Below are positions 34,156-42,176 of a DNA stretch of 64,000 bases, in pieces. The translations under genes and the position numbers were made by a program. Below the pieces are notes generated by a model. That model saw only the letters and a program-made list of their open reading frames with translations, was not told the origin of the DNA and made no database searches. Source of the stretch: Paraflavitalea sp966211765 (GTDB taxonomy: Bacteria; Bacteroidota; Bacteroidia; Chitinophagales; Chitinophagaceae); assembly GCA_966211765.1 (NCBI GenBank), contig CBIHOV010000013.1:1-64000 (forward strand), written 5' to 3'. The first letter of the stretch is position 1, and every line of letters begins with the position of its first letter.

Positions 34156-34284
34156 ATGCATGGACGCCAGTATTGATGGCTTTGTCACGACTCCTGAAAA
34201 AAGTTTACCAGTCATGTCCAATTCTCCCCGCCTCAGTCCTTATTAGGGTGTAATTCAACACGTGTACTAAAAAAACTAAACAAA

Positions 34285-34827
34285 ATGGATACATTTCTTG
34301 CTCCCATCGAGAAGCCTAAAGGACTGACAATGAAGCTGGCCTATTATTTCACCCGCAAGCAATTTGGTAAAGTACTGGCGCCACTAAAAGTGCATTCCGC
34401 CCGGTTGCCGGGCGCATTTGGAATGTTTTACGGTAAAGTTTCCAGCCTGGACAAAAAGCTGATACTACCGGAAGAGACGGTCTTCCTGATCCGCCAGCAG
34501 GTAGCGCGCATCAACATCTGCCTGTTTTGCATGGATACCAGCCGCTGGGCGGCTGTCAACGCTTCCATGAATGAGGCCCGGTTTGATGCCTTGGATGAAT
34601 ATGCTACCAGCCCTTTATTTACAGATGCGGAACGGGCAGCGCTGGACTATGTAACCGAGCTTACAAAAGATAAACAGGTAAACCCTGATACATTTGCCCG
34701 CATGGCCCGCTATTATTCAGAACGCGAAGTGTGTGAGATCGTTTGGCTGGTAGCCAGCGAGCACCTGTATAACCTCACCAATATTGGTCTGAATATCCAT
34801 TCAGATATGTTGTGTAAGGTTAGATGA
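34285..34827 (+). CDS. Carboxymuconolactone decarboxylase/AhpD-like protein
   Basis: A 180-residue all-alpha protein of the AhpD-like family. The CxxC is in RINICLFCMDTSRW (about 73-86), preceded by EETVFLIRQQVA in the position of the first family helix. AhpD reduces peroxiredoxin via lipoamide using this cysteine pair. In AhpD a His lies four residues after the second Cys; here that position is Ser, so the proton relay is altered and peroxidase-partner function is uncertain. It could be a related redox or decarboxylase-like protein. It stands alone between a terminator and a convergent peptidase gene. Confidence 0.85.
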   Translation: MDTFLAPIEKPKGLTMKLAYYFTRKQFGKVLAPLKVHSARLPGAFGMFYGKVSSLDKKLILPEETVFLIRQQVARINICLFCMDTSRWAAVNASMNEARFDALDEYATSPLFTDAERAALDYVTELTKDKQVNPDTFARMARYYSEREVCEIVWLVASEHLYNLTNIGLNIHSDMLCKVR

Positions 34828-34835
34828 TGGCCAAA

Positions 34836-34872
34836 ACCCGGAAGGCCTGGTGAGATCAGGCCTCCCGTGGGT
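34836..34872. terminator. Hairpin between convergent genes
   Basis: ACCCGGAAGGCCTG is partly complementary to CAGGCCTCCCGTGGGT across a GTGAGAT loop, with AGGCCTG/CAGGCCT the perfect core. It lies between the AhpD-like and S41 peptidase stops and may end both transcripts; there is no T-run. Confidence 0.5.
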
Positions 34873-34886
34873 TATCTGCCGGAAGG

Positions 34887-35897
34887 TTATTTGTTGTTTA
34901 GCCTTTCCTGCAACCACTGCTTTGCCTGAATGACCTTTTCGTCCTTTTCCAACTCGAAGAAATTGTCTCCTTCAGTGATCTCCCTGTCGGGCCGGAGAGC
35001 GGTCGTATAATGCACTCCACTGCGGTCCTGCATGTAACCAGTGGCCAGTATCATCGTGATGCCGGGTCTTAATGGGAAGCTATTGTTACTGGTAATGAGG
35101 CCCGCTGTAGGTTCTCCCATAATGATCGTATTGGGCCTTCCTTTAAAGGCCAGCATCATCCCTTCACCCGAGCTGGCCGTTTTAGGACCTACCAATACAA
35201 CCACCGGTACATGTGGACCGGGGAGCGTACACCTGGGTTCGGGGATCTGGTAAACCTGCCCATTTCCGTATACCTTTCCTGCTTCGATCCATACTTTGGT
35301 GTCGGCTTTGCCATCGGCATGTTTAATGCCTCCGGTTGTTCCATCGCCTATTAAACCTGCCAGTGGAGGTAACATAAACCAAATATTACCACCCGTATTG
35401 AGGCGAAGGTCGATGATCCAGCCTTTAACTGTGGCAGGTAGAAGCGTACATAAACTGTCTGCCAGCATCTGCGTTACGAATGCCAGGTTTTTTGTTGATC
35501 CGCCGGGTATCCGGTAATAACCAATATTTTCCCATCTTTTTGTAAGCAGGCCAGGCGCTTTTCTCAACGCTGAATCAAGTGCAGGATTGCTTTTCGTGGC
35601 AGGGAGTCCTTCTTTCCAGGAGATAAACCTGTTGCCTGTCTGGATGCCACCATGAAAATCCTGGATACCTTGAAACAAAAGAGGGAATTGATTCAACAGG
35701 GAGTCGATATTGGAAATACCTTTTGTATGCTGATAGATGCTTTTGCGCAGTTCATCCCAGTTTGTTTCGGCCCGGTGCAATGCTTGCTGTTGCATGATCA
35801 GCAGTGCAGAATCAAGAATAGGGCGTAAGGGATCAGCTGGTTGGGCAGCAGCGGTCCTGCTGATGGTGATCAATAATAGAAAAACTACTTTTTTCAT
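34887..35897 (-). CDS. S41-family C-terminal-processing-like peptidase
   Basis: A 336-residue exported protein (signal MKKVVFLLLITISRTAAA). The S41 core is visible: GWIIDLRLNTGGNIWFMLPP (about 163-182), then VVVLVGPKTASSGEGMMLAF with the catalytic Ser in ASSGE (about 240), and NTIIMGEPTAGL. The N-terminal 90 residues are helical as in tricorn-like and tail-specific relatives; no PDZ domain is evident, so it is a short form. It should cut peptides or proteins in the periplasm or outside. It is monocistronic, with the convergent hairpin at its end and a 1.1 kb gap upstream. Confidence 0.88.
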   Translation of the reverse strand: MKKVVFLLLITISRTAAAQPADPLRPILDSALLIMQQQALHRAETNWDELRKSIYQHTKGISNIDSLLNQFPLLFQGIQDFHGGIQTGNRFISWKEGLPATKSNPALDSALRKAPGLLTKRWENIGYYRIPGGSTKNLAFVTQMLADSLCTLLPATVKGWIIDLRLNTGGNIWFMLPPLAGLIGDGTTGGIKHADGKADTKVWIEAGKVYGNGQVYQIPEPRCTLPGPHVPVVVLVGPKTASSGEGMMLAFKGRPNTIIMGEPTAGLITSNNSFPLRPGITMILATGYMQDRSGVHYTTALRPDREITEGDNFFELEKDEKVIQAKQWLQERLNNK

Positions 35898-36103
35898 TTG
35901 GCTATACGAGGGTTACAAACTTCAGAGAACCTGTTTAGGAATGTCAAAATAACGAAATTGAAAAAACGGAGGTGAGAATAGTTGACGAACTGCGGATTAG
36001 GGTAGATAAAACGTAAAAATAAGACCTGAAGAAAATAGTTCCTGGAAGCAGATGGTCAACGCTAGTCTTCAAATGCGGATCGTTATCTGTTTACCGTACT
36101 AAA

Positions 36104-36131
36104 AAAGCCCCACTCAAATGAGCAGGGCTTT
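36104..36131 (-). terminator. Rho-independent terminator on the minus strand
   Basis: AAAGCCC-CACTC pairs with GAG-CAGGGCTTT around AAAT. Read on the minus strand the stem ends GGGC and is followed by TTTTTT, so it terminates transcripts coming from the right. The only candidate there is the small ORF at 36163-36276. Confidence 0.85.
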
Positions 36132-36162
36132 ATCATATCTATAGTAAGACCAACGGTATAAT

Positions 36163-36276
36163 TTACCTTCCGGATACCCGCATGCCTCCGCGCAGACCCG
36201 CGTGTCCGCAACGATGCCGCCGGTTACCGGCCAGGCGCCGATCGAAATAAACCAACAACCAAATCCTGGGATCCAT
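36163..36276 (-). CDS. Unrecognised 37-residue Arg/Gly-rich small protein
   Basis: From ATG at 36276 to TAA at 36163 the minus strand encodes 37 residues beginning MDPRIWLLVYFDRRL, continuing AGNRRHRCGHAGLR and ending GGMRVSGR. About a quarter of residues are Arg and there is one Cys. The codons are GC-rich compared with the AT-rich flanks. The A-rich stretch AAAAAAAACAGAAAGTG precedes the ATG, as is common for Bacteroidota starts, and a perfect terminator follows 32 bp after the stop. I do not recognise the family. The same segment also has RNA symmetry (GCCGG-TTA-CCGGC), so a structured small RNA is the alternative. Confidence 0.5.
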   Translation of the reverse strand: MDPRIWLLVYFDRRLAGNRRHRCGHAGLRGGMRVSGR

Positions 36277-36502
36277 CACTTTCTGTTTTTTTTAATGTGC
36301 TGCTCTTTGATTGGTAGTCGACGTTCACCATAACCATTGATCACACCTATCAGAAAAATATCCCAGTGGCAATAGCCCTCAGCCGACAGCCGATCACCAT
36401 CAGCCAACCGCTAATCGCTATATCTCAACAGCGAAAGCAAAACCTAAAACCTGACTGCCAACCGCTAATTGCTAAATAACCGTTAACAGCCTTTCTTAAA
36501 AC

Positions 36503-36520
36503 AAGTGTTGCACAACACTT
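36503..36520. promoter_or_regulatory. Inverted repeat AAGTGTTG-CA-CAACACTT
   Basis: Perfect 8 bp arms with a 2 bp spacer, of operator-like geometry. It is about 230 bp upstream of the small ORF's start on that strand and 500 bp from the gene at 37025, so its target is unclear. Confidence 0.4.
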
Positions 36521-36627
36521 CATTTTATCAACCTTGCTTCGGGGCCCCTCCACAAAGTCGATCGCTTAGGTAACTGTTCCCTACAAACGTACGACATTCA
36601 GATACCCGTTTCCAAATGCCCGATTGT

Positions 36628-36714
36628 CGATTCGGTCTTTTTTGGTTGAAACCGCATAAAATCGACTACAATGACGTCGATTTTATACCAAAACGACCAA
36701 AAATTACCGAATCG
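36628..36714. repeat. 87 bp near-palindrome
   Basis: The 39-base arms 36628-36666 and 36676-36714 pair at 30 of 39 positions without gaps. The inner 11 bases (ATAAAATCGAC/GTCGATTTTAT) and the outer 9 (CGATTCGGT/ACCGAATCG) are perfect. The loop is TACAATGAC. It could be a long RNA hairpin, a cruciform, a paired operator or a small mobile-element remnant. No flanking target duplication is obvious. Confidence 0.8.
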
Positions 36715-36822
36715 GCCATGCCACATTTGTATTTGGCATATTCTATGTTGTATGTTTGATGAGCGTTATTTGAAGTCAGTATGACAGGGGTAGCCTGACA
36801 ATAAAGCCAACAACCAGCTATC

Positions 36823-36877
36823 CTTCAGCATGGCTTCACCATAGCTTCAGTATACCTTCAATATGGATACAGTATAC
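36823..36877. repeat. 11 bp tandem repeat, helically phased
   Basis: CTTCAGCATGG, CTTCACCATAG, CTTCAGTATAC and CTTCAATATGG abut exactly at 36823, 36834, 36845 and 36856, followed by the related ATACAGTATAC. The shared core is CTTCANNAT. The period of one helical turn and lack of coding potential favour a DNA-level function or recent slippage. Confidence 0.75.
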
Positions 36878-37024
36878 TAACAGCATAAAACGCCAAAACA
36901 GCCACTATTTGCAGAAAGTGGGAGGGCTCCAGGCGCCCCTAACCCAAAGCAAAAGAACAATTCTTTAAACTCAAATTCCAATAGATATCTTTACTGCCTT
37001 TTTATAACCCAACCTAATTGCCTG

Positions 37025-37411
37025 ATGAAACCCCGGTTCTATACCCGCCTTAGCATTGCCCTATGCACGTTGTTCCTGACATCCTTTTTCGGTGCTGTGT
37101 TATTCACTTATAACCTGCGGGAAGCAGGCAAAGGAAAAATGGCCTGGCCAGTTGTGCTATGCAGCGTTTTCTGGTACCCATTTATCGAAAGGTTAACCGG
37201 TAGACTATTCCCACAGCTCTCTCTTATTCCACTGATCATTGCCAATGTACTGGGAGCTATTATTCTGGCCTATCCATTGTGGTATAATTTGCTGGATGAT
37301 GTACGGGAGTATGAAAAAAGGTCTGTATTAAGGCCTCTATTGATCTTTTTAGGTATCTGTGCGGTGATGGTTTTGTTTGCGATCGCCGTTTCAAGAAGAT
37401 GGTTTGGCTAG
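37025..37411 (+). CDS. Hypothetical small membrane protein
   Basis: A 128-residue protein with four likely membrane helices, at about residues 10-32, 40-55, 65-87 and 104-123 (SIALCTLFLTSFFGAVLF; PLLIFLGICAVMVLFAIAV). No known domain is recognised. Charged loops contain NLREAGKGK and YEKRS. It is preceded by the long repeat-rich gap, with a weak promoter-like TATCTTTA near 36987. Its last 21 bp overlap the 3' end of the convergent eutC gene. Function unknown. Confidence 0.7.
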   Translation: MKPRFYTRLSIALCTLFLTSFFGAVLFTYNLREAGKGKMAWPVVLCSVFWYPFIERLTGRLFPQLSLIPLIIANVLGAIILAYPLWYNLLDDVREYEKRSVLRPLLIFLGICAVMVLFAIAVSRRWFG

Positions 37412-38179
37412 TAAGGGTCCTGCGTGGTCCTTCAATCCTACACCCGATAACTGATTGCGCAATGCCTCTCGTATCAGCCAAAACAACTTATCAGCTGCTG
37501 CCTGATAGGATAATCCTCCCGGCCGCACATTTGAAATACAATTCCGTGCTTCATCAGTGAGGCCCACCTGCGGACGGTAAGTAAGGTAAATGCCCAGGCT
37601 ATCGGGTGAGCTCAATCCTGGCCTTTCACCGATCAATACTATGGTAAGGGTGGCTTTCAACAAGCTGCCAACCTCATCGCCAATAGCCACGCGACCCTGC
37701 TGCACAATACTTAAGGGAGTTAATACTATACCAGATTGATGCAACATGGGCAGCAATATTGCCAGTAAGGGCATGGCATTCCTGTTCACCGCCGTAGCGC
37801 TTAATCCATCTGCCAGTATAATGGACACTGTTTGCTGTGCGCCTTCATTGGCCAGGGAAGATAACAGGCCAACGGACGCTTCATTTAGTCTTCTTCCTTT
37901 ATCCGGCCTTTGCAGGTAAATATACCGGTCGGTGGCCTGGCTCTGCAGCAGGCACGCCGGTAAAGAAAACGCCTGCAGTTGAGTGATCAAAGTGTCAGTA
38001 TCCAGCAGAGAATGCACGGCATCCCTGGCATGGGCATGGGCCATGCGAAATTGTAATACTTCCTGTAAAGGAATGGCCGTACCGGTTCTGCCCAGCGCTA
38101 TACGCGCCGGCGTAAAAGCCCGCAGCCCTACCCAGGGATCAGCAGGTACATCATTTGCTATTGACCATTCACTATTCAC
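37391..38179 (-). CDS. eutC: Ethanolamine ammonia-lyase small subunit
   Basis: A 262-residue protein of normal EutC length. It contains the EutC patterns DPWVGLRAFTPARIALGRTG, PLQEVLQFRMAHAHARDAVH, and LTIVLIGERPGLSSPDSLGI near 180-200. With EutB it forms the adenosylcobalamin-dependent lyase that turns ethanolamine into acetaldehyde and ammonia. The start is a GTG whose last bases overlap the eutB TGA stop (GTGA), so translation is coupled. The 3' end overlaps the convergent gene by 21 bp. Confidence 0.95.
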   Translation of the reverse strand: MNSEWSIANDVPADPWVGLRAFTPARIALGRTGTAIPLQEVLQFRMAHAHARDAVHSLLDTDTLITQLQAFSLPACLLQSQATDRYIYLQRPDKGRRLNEASVGLLSSLANEGAQQTVSIILADGLSATAVNRNAMPLLAILLPMLHQSGIVLTPLSIVQQGRVAIGDEVGSLLKATLTIVLIGERPGLSSPDSLGIYLTYRPQVGLTDEARNCISNVRPGGLSYQAAADKLFWLIREALRNQLSGVGLKDHAGPLLAKPSS

Positions 38180-39555
38180 TTGTCGTTGATTGCTGTTAAT
38201 AATTTATGTCTCTCACTCACCTTTAGCAAATGTCCCTCATTGCTCATGATCCCTTGTTTCACCAGCCATTGCTCAAACTCCGGCGCAGGGCGCAGGCCCA
38301 ATACCTTGCGTACATACAATGCATCATGGAAAGAGGTAGACTGGTAATTAAGCATGATATCATCAGCACCCGGAATGCCCATGATATAATTGCAACCCGC
38401 CACGCCCAATAAGGTAAGCAGGTTGTCCATATCATCCTGGTCCGCCTCGGCATGATTGGTATAACATACATCCACACCCATGGGCAGGCCGAGCAGTTTA
38501 CCACAAAAATGATCTTCCAGCGCTGCGCGGATGATCTGCTTGCCGTCATACAAATATTCCGGACCAATAAAACCTACTACCGTATTTACCAGCAATGGAC
38601 TGAAGCGGCGTGCTACGGCATAGGCCCGCGCCTCACAGGTTTGCTGGTCTACACCACCATGGGCATTGGCCGATAAGGAACTGCCTTGTCCGGTTTCGAA
38701 ATACATCACATTATTACCAATAGTACCACGTTGTAAGGATAGCGCCGCTTCCTGTGCTTCCTGCAGGAGCGCCAGGTTCACACCAAAACTGCTATTCGTT
38801 TGTTCTGTACCGCCAATAGATTGGAACACGAGGTCTACCGGCGCCTGGGGCATCACAGCAAGGGCCGTGGTCACATGGCACAACACGCAGGACTGTGTTG
38901 GAATATCAAATTGCTGCCGCAGCCCATCCATCATTTGTAATAACTGCACCACCACGGCCGGACTATCTGTAGCAGGATTGATACCTATCACGGCATCTCC
39001 ACTGCCATAGAGCAATCCATCGATCATACTGGCCGCAATGCCTTTGGGATCATCCGTCGTATGGTTGGGTTGCAGTCGCACTGATAGTCTCCCTTTAAGT
39101 CCCAGGGTATTCCTGAACTTAGTGATCACTTCACATTGGCGGGCCACACTGATCAGATCCTGGTTGCGCATCAACTTGGATACCGCCGCTGCCATTTCAG
39201 GGGTAAGCCCCGGTGCCAGGCTTTGCAAGGTGATGGTATCAGCTGCATCGCTCAACAACCAATCCCTGAACTGGCCAACAGTAAAATGACTGATGGGCGC
39301 AAAGGCATTGGCATTATGCGTATCTATGATCAGTCTCGTTACTTCATCTGTTTCATAAGGAATAATAGTCTGCTGCAGAAATTCTCTGAGCGGAATATCG
39401 GCCAGCGCAATCTGTGCTGCTACCCGCTCTTCATAACTGCCCGCTGTTAGGCCAGCCAGTGCATCACCCGAACGAAAGGGAGTTGCTTTGGCCAATACCG
39501 TTTTCAGGTCATCAAACCGGTATACGAGATTGCCGATGGTGGTTTTGTACGCCAT
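38176..39555 (-). CDS. eutB: Ethanolamine ammonia-lyase large subunit
   Basis: A 459-residue protein matching EutB along its whole length: PFRSGDALAGLTAGSYEERV near the N-terminus, KFRNTLGLKGRLSVRLQPNH, VIGINPATDSP and FETGQGSSLSANAHGGVDQQ, LLGLPMGVDVCYTNHAEADQ and MGIPGADDIMLNYQSTSFHD. It holds the active site and binds cobalamin with EutC. It lies between the permease and eutC on the same strand. The reactivase EutA and acetaldehyde dehydrogenase genes are not in the window. Confidence 0.97.
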   Translation of the reverse strand: MAYKTTIGNLVYRFDDLKTVLAKATPFRSGDALAGLTAGSYEERVAAQIALADIPLREFLQQTIIPYETDEVTRLIIDTHNANAFAPISHFTVGQFRDWLLSDAADTITLQSLAPGLTPEMAAAVSKLMRNQDLISVARQCEVITKFRNTLGLKGRLSVRLQPNHTTDDPKGIAASMIDGLLYGSGDAVIGINPATDSPAVVVQLLQMMDGLRQQFDIPTQSCVLCHVTTALAVMPQAPVDLVFQSIGGTEQTNSSFGVNLALLQEAQEAALSLQRGTIGNNVMYFETGQGSSLSANAHGGVDQQTCEARAYAVARRFSPLLVNTVVGFIGPEYLYDGKQIIRAALEDHFCGKLLGLPMGVDVCYTNHAEADQDDMDNLLTLLGVAGCNYIMGIPGADDIMLNYQSTSFHDALYVRKVLGLRPAPEFEQWLVKQGIMSNEGHLLKVSERHKLLTAINDK

Positions 39556-39590
39556 GTGATTCTTCTATGCTTATGTTGTCAGGGTGGGCC

Positions 39591-39610
39591 GTCCCGCAAT
39601 ACTGCGGGAC
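39591..39610. repeat. Hairpin between permease and eutB genes
   Basis: GTCCCGCA (39591-39598) and TGCGGGAC (39603-39610) are perfect 8 bp arms with an ATAC loop, in the 90 bp gap. It may adjust relative expression, or be a dispersed REP-like element. Confidence 0.6.
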
Positions 39611-39645
39611 AGTGCTTTGTGCCAGGCTCAGGGCGGCTCACCCTA

Positions 39646-40974
39646 CTATCCTTCGGTTAAAATTACAGCTTTCCCTTCCGCCTCCCGGTGTTTGCCCATA
39701 GCAACAAATATCACCAGGGCAATAGCCAGTCCGCCAAAGAACAACAAACTCAGCCACCGGTTATAGTATATGATGGCCAGCAGGGCCACAATTGATAATA
39801 CAAGTGCTATCGCCGGAAACCAGGGATACAATGGCACTTTGAAGGGCCGGTGCAGCCCGGGTTCTTTTTTGCGCAACACGAAAAGACTGATCATGCTCAT
39901 GATATACATCACTGCAGCGCCCAATACAGAAAGGATCACCAGCTGATCTGTTTTGCCAAGGCACAGCGCAATGATGCCAAACAGGCCCCCCACCAATAAT
40001 GACCAATGGGGCGTTTGGTATTTCTTGTTGACAGTGGCCAATATGCCCGGCAGGTACCCGCTGCGTCCAAGCGCAAACATTTGACGGGAATATCCGATAA
40101 TGATAGAGTGAAATGAAGCAATAAGGCCAAACAATCCAATGCCTGCAAATAGTTTGGTAATGCTGTTGTTTTTGCCCAGCACAATGCCAATCGATTCCGG
40201 CAGGGGGTAATCAATGGCCGTTAACTGTTGCCAGTTGGTAATACCTCCCGTTAACACCATCACCCCAATTGCCAGCAGCATGAGCGTAAGAATGCCGGAA
40301 ATATAACCTTTAGGAATGGTCCTGGCAGGGTCTTTTACTTCTTCCGCTACCATGGCCACACCTTCAATGCATACATACAGCCACATGGCAAAAGGCAGGG
40401 CTGCAAATACACCGCCCCATCCGGCCGGCATGGCATTGTGAAAAAAGTTGGTGGACTTAAAGGAAGGGGCAACAATCCCCATATAGATCAGCAGTTCTCC
40501 CACCGCCAGTAAAGTGACCACCAGGGTGAATATGGCCGATTCTTTAATGCCGAGCAGGTTGATGCCGGTAAACACCACATAGCAGCCAATAGCCGTCCAC
40601 AATACCGGCAGGGAAGGGTAGAGGAAATGAACATAATTGCCCAGCGCAAAGGCGATAGCAGGAGTGGCCAGCAGGAACTCGGCCAGGGTAGCATAACCAG
40701 CTACCAGGGCGCCCAGGGGACCGAAAGCTTTGTAGGAATAAGCAAAAGGGCCGCCCGCATGGGGTATGGAAGTAGTGAGTTCGGTAAAGCTAAATATGAA
40801 GGTGATGTACAGGACAGTGATGATGAGGGTCGCAATCAGGAAACCCACGGTACCGGCAACTCCCCAGCCATAATTCCAGCCAAAATACTCGCCGGATATC
40901 ACCAGTCCCACCGCAATGGCCCAGAGGTGAATAGGACGTATTGCTTTTTTTAACGAGGTGACGGATTCGCTCAT
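39646..40974 (-). CDS. eat: Ethanolamine permease (APC superfamily)
   Basis: A 442-residue transporter with about 12 membrane helices. Its N-terminus has the APC-type pattern IRPIHLWAIAVGLVISGEYFGWNYGWGV (helix 1 with the broken Gly segment), followed by STSIP-like TTSIPHAGGPFAYSYKAFGP in helix 2-3. The W-A-I-A-V-G-L-V-I-S-G-E-Y-F motif fits ethanolamine permeases, and its position directly before eutB and eutC on the same strand supports that substrate. It should import ethanolamine across the cytoplasmic membrane. Confidence 0.9.
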   Translation of the reverse strand: MSESVTSLKKAIRPIHLWAIAVGLVISGEYFGWNYGWGVAGTVGFLIATLIITVLYITFIFSFTELTTSIPHAGGPFAYSYKAFGPLGALVAGYATLAEFLLATPAIAFALGNYVHFLYPSLPVLWTAIGCYVVFTGINLLGIKESAIFTLVVTLLAVGELLIYMGIVAPSFKSTNFFHNAMPAGWGGVFAALPFAMWLYVCIEGVAMVAEEVKDPARTIPKGYISGILTLMLLAIGVMVLTGGITNWQQLTAIDYPLPESIGIVLGKNNSITKLFAGIGLFGLIASFHSIIIGYSRQMFALGRSGYLPGILATVNKKYQTPHWSLLVGGLFGIIALCLGKTDQLVILSVLGAAVMYIMSMISLFVLRKKEPGLHRPFKVPLYPWFPAIALVLSIVALLAIIYYNRWLSLLFFGGLAIALVIFVAMGKHREAEGKAVILTEG

Positions 40975-41122
40975 AAAACAGTCTGTTTTCCTAAAAATAA
41001 GACATCCTGCAGCGTAAATTGGGTATTAGTGGCCTGTTTTTATTATTATTCGGCTGTTCTCGGTTAAAAATAATCAAATAGAAATATTGTTTATCTATGT
41101 TGTTGGCAGCCTTAGCGGCCAT

Positions 41123-41497
41123 TTAGCGGGCTATGAGGTAACCAATAAAAGCCATTAAAGGGGCAAAGAGCATCATGGAAAGGATGGAATAATGATTGGA
41201 GAGATACTTTTTCTCTTCTTCTTTCAACATATAATTGGCTTTTAAAGCAATGGCCAGTTGATTCCCTACGGTAGCATCATAAAACCCAAGCAGAAAATTG
41301 ACAATAATAGCCAATAGCAGTCCGCCCTGGCTGGAAACAGTGTAGCCAATATAAATGTACACTGCGAATGAAAGAACACTCAACCACATGTACCTGAAGT
41401 GGAGCTTGCGGGAAGCCACTGCACCAACCGTGTCAATAATTGTTATTCCAAGCAGGCCTAGTAATATAACGGGGAGTAAAAATGTATAATTCGCCAT
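41123..41497 (-). CDS. Hypothetical four-helix membrane protein
   Basis: Starting at ATG 41497 gives 124 residues (MANYTFLLPVILLGLLGI...); a longer frame to 41584 adds a non-hydrophobic, unlikely N-terminus. Four membrane helices are predicted by hydrophobicity at about 4-24, 37-57, 58-78 and 103-121. The segment IVNFLLGFYDATVGNQLAIA has an acidic residue within a helix. No known domain is recognised. It is on the same strand as, but 148 bp beyond, the ethanolamine permease. Confidence 0.65.
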   Translation of the reverse strand: MANYTFLLPVILLGLLGITIIDTVGAVASRKLHFRYMWLSVLSFAVYIYIGYTVSSQGGLLLAIIVNFLLGFYDATVGNQLAIALKANYMLKEEEKKYLSNHYSILSMMLFAPLMAFIGYLIAR

Positions 41498-41644
41498 ATA
41501 ATGTACGGTAAGGTGCGGATGTTTAATGGTAGTAAATGTAGTTACAAACGGTGGAGCCCCCAACTTGAATACAGATAAAAACAAAAAAGCCCGGCTTCAC
41601 AGCCAGGCAAAGAATAGAGCGATCAGGTTAATGATTTATGTTTA

Positions 41645-42157
41645 TTATTTTTTATCGAGGTAGATCAACTGTCCCAGGTGGTACGACTGGTGGTTGGTTC
41701 TGTTGATCAAAATATTCAACTTATTTCTGTGTGGTTCTTTGGCAAAATCCTCCGGTGAAATGGAATTGTGCCGGGTAAACCATTCTTCTGCAGGAAGCGC
41801 CGTAAAATAAGCTGCAAGCTTTGCATTCAGTGCATCCCAATACTTTTTCAACTCAGCCAGGGGAGGAGTGACCACGCCGGGTTTATTGGCTTCACCGGTA
41901 AAACCGGCTTCCAGTTCCGGATATAGTTTTTCACCCAATCCCAATAAAGAGATCATGCCATCATTCACGGCAATAAGGTGGCCCAGTATCCATACACCGC
42001 TATTCCTGCCGGGTGCTGTGGGGGAAGTCATTTGCTCATCGGAAAGTTTAGCGATCAGTTTGTTGACACGGATATTCTGCAACTCCCAGTTGGAGATCAC
42101 CATTTTGATGAATAGTTCTTTTTCTGCACCAGGCTTCGTTGATGTTTGAGCTTCCAT
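41645..42157 (-). CDS. DinB-like superfamily protein
   Basis: Starting at ATG 42157 gives 170 residues (MEAQTSTKPGAEKELF...); the upstream extension would overlap the SDR gene. It fits the four-helix DinB/YfiT-like fold: NSGVWILGHLIAVNDGMISLLG at about 54-75 contains the first metal-type His, and NRTNHQSYHLGQLIYLDKK at the C-terminus has the His pair HQSYHLGQ. Such proteins bind a metal and some use bacillithiol or mycothiol as thiol donors; substrates are mostly unknown. It starts 19 bp after the SDR stop, so the two are co-transcribed. Confidence 0.82.
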   Translation of the reverse strand: MEAQTSTKPGAEKELFIKMVISNWELQNIRVNKLIAKLSDEQMTSPTAPGRNSGVWILGHLIAVNDGMISLLGLGEKLYPELEAGFTGEANKPGVVTPPLAELKKYWDALNAKLAAYFTALPAEEWFTRHNSISPEDFAKEPHRNKLNILINRTNHQSYHLGQLIYLDKK

Positions 42158-42176
42158 GATAGAAGTTTTAGTTGAT

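Larger units (their letters stand above)
35898..37024. other. Long intergenic region with small ORF, palindromes and tandem repeats
   Basis: An 1127 bp gap. It contains, in order: unremarkable AT-rich sequence; a minus-strand terminator (36104-36131) for a 37-residue basic ORF (36163-36276); an imperfect run of CCGACAGCCGAT/CCGCTAATCGCTA simple sequence (36377-36478); an AAGTGTTG/CAACACTT inverted repeat (36503-36520); an 87 bp near-palindrome (36628-36714); and an 11 bp tandem repeat (36823-36877). No larger gene is apparent on either strand. Confidence 0.8.

Noticed and set aside
36330..36400. Possible cobalamin riboswitch, because the minus strand has GCCACTGGGA
   Set aside because: No B12-box or other core elements lie at suitable distances, and the ethanolamine genes are on the far side; the match is a short coincidence.
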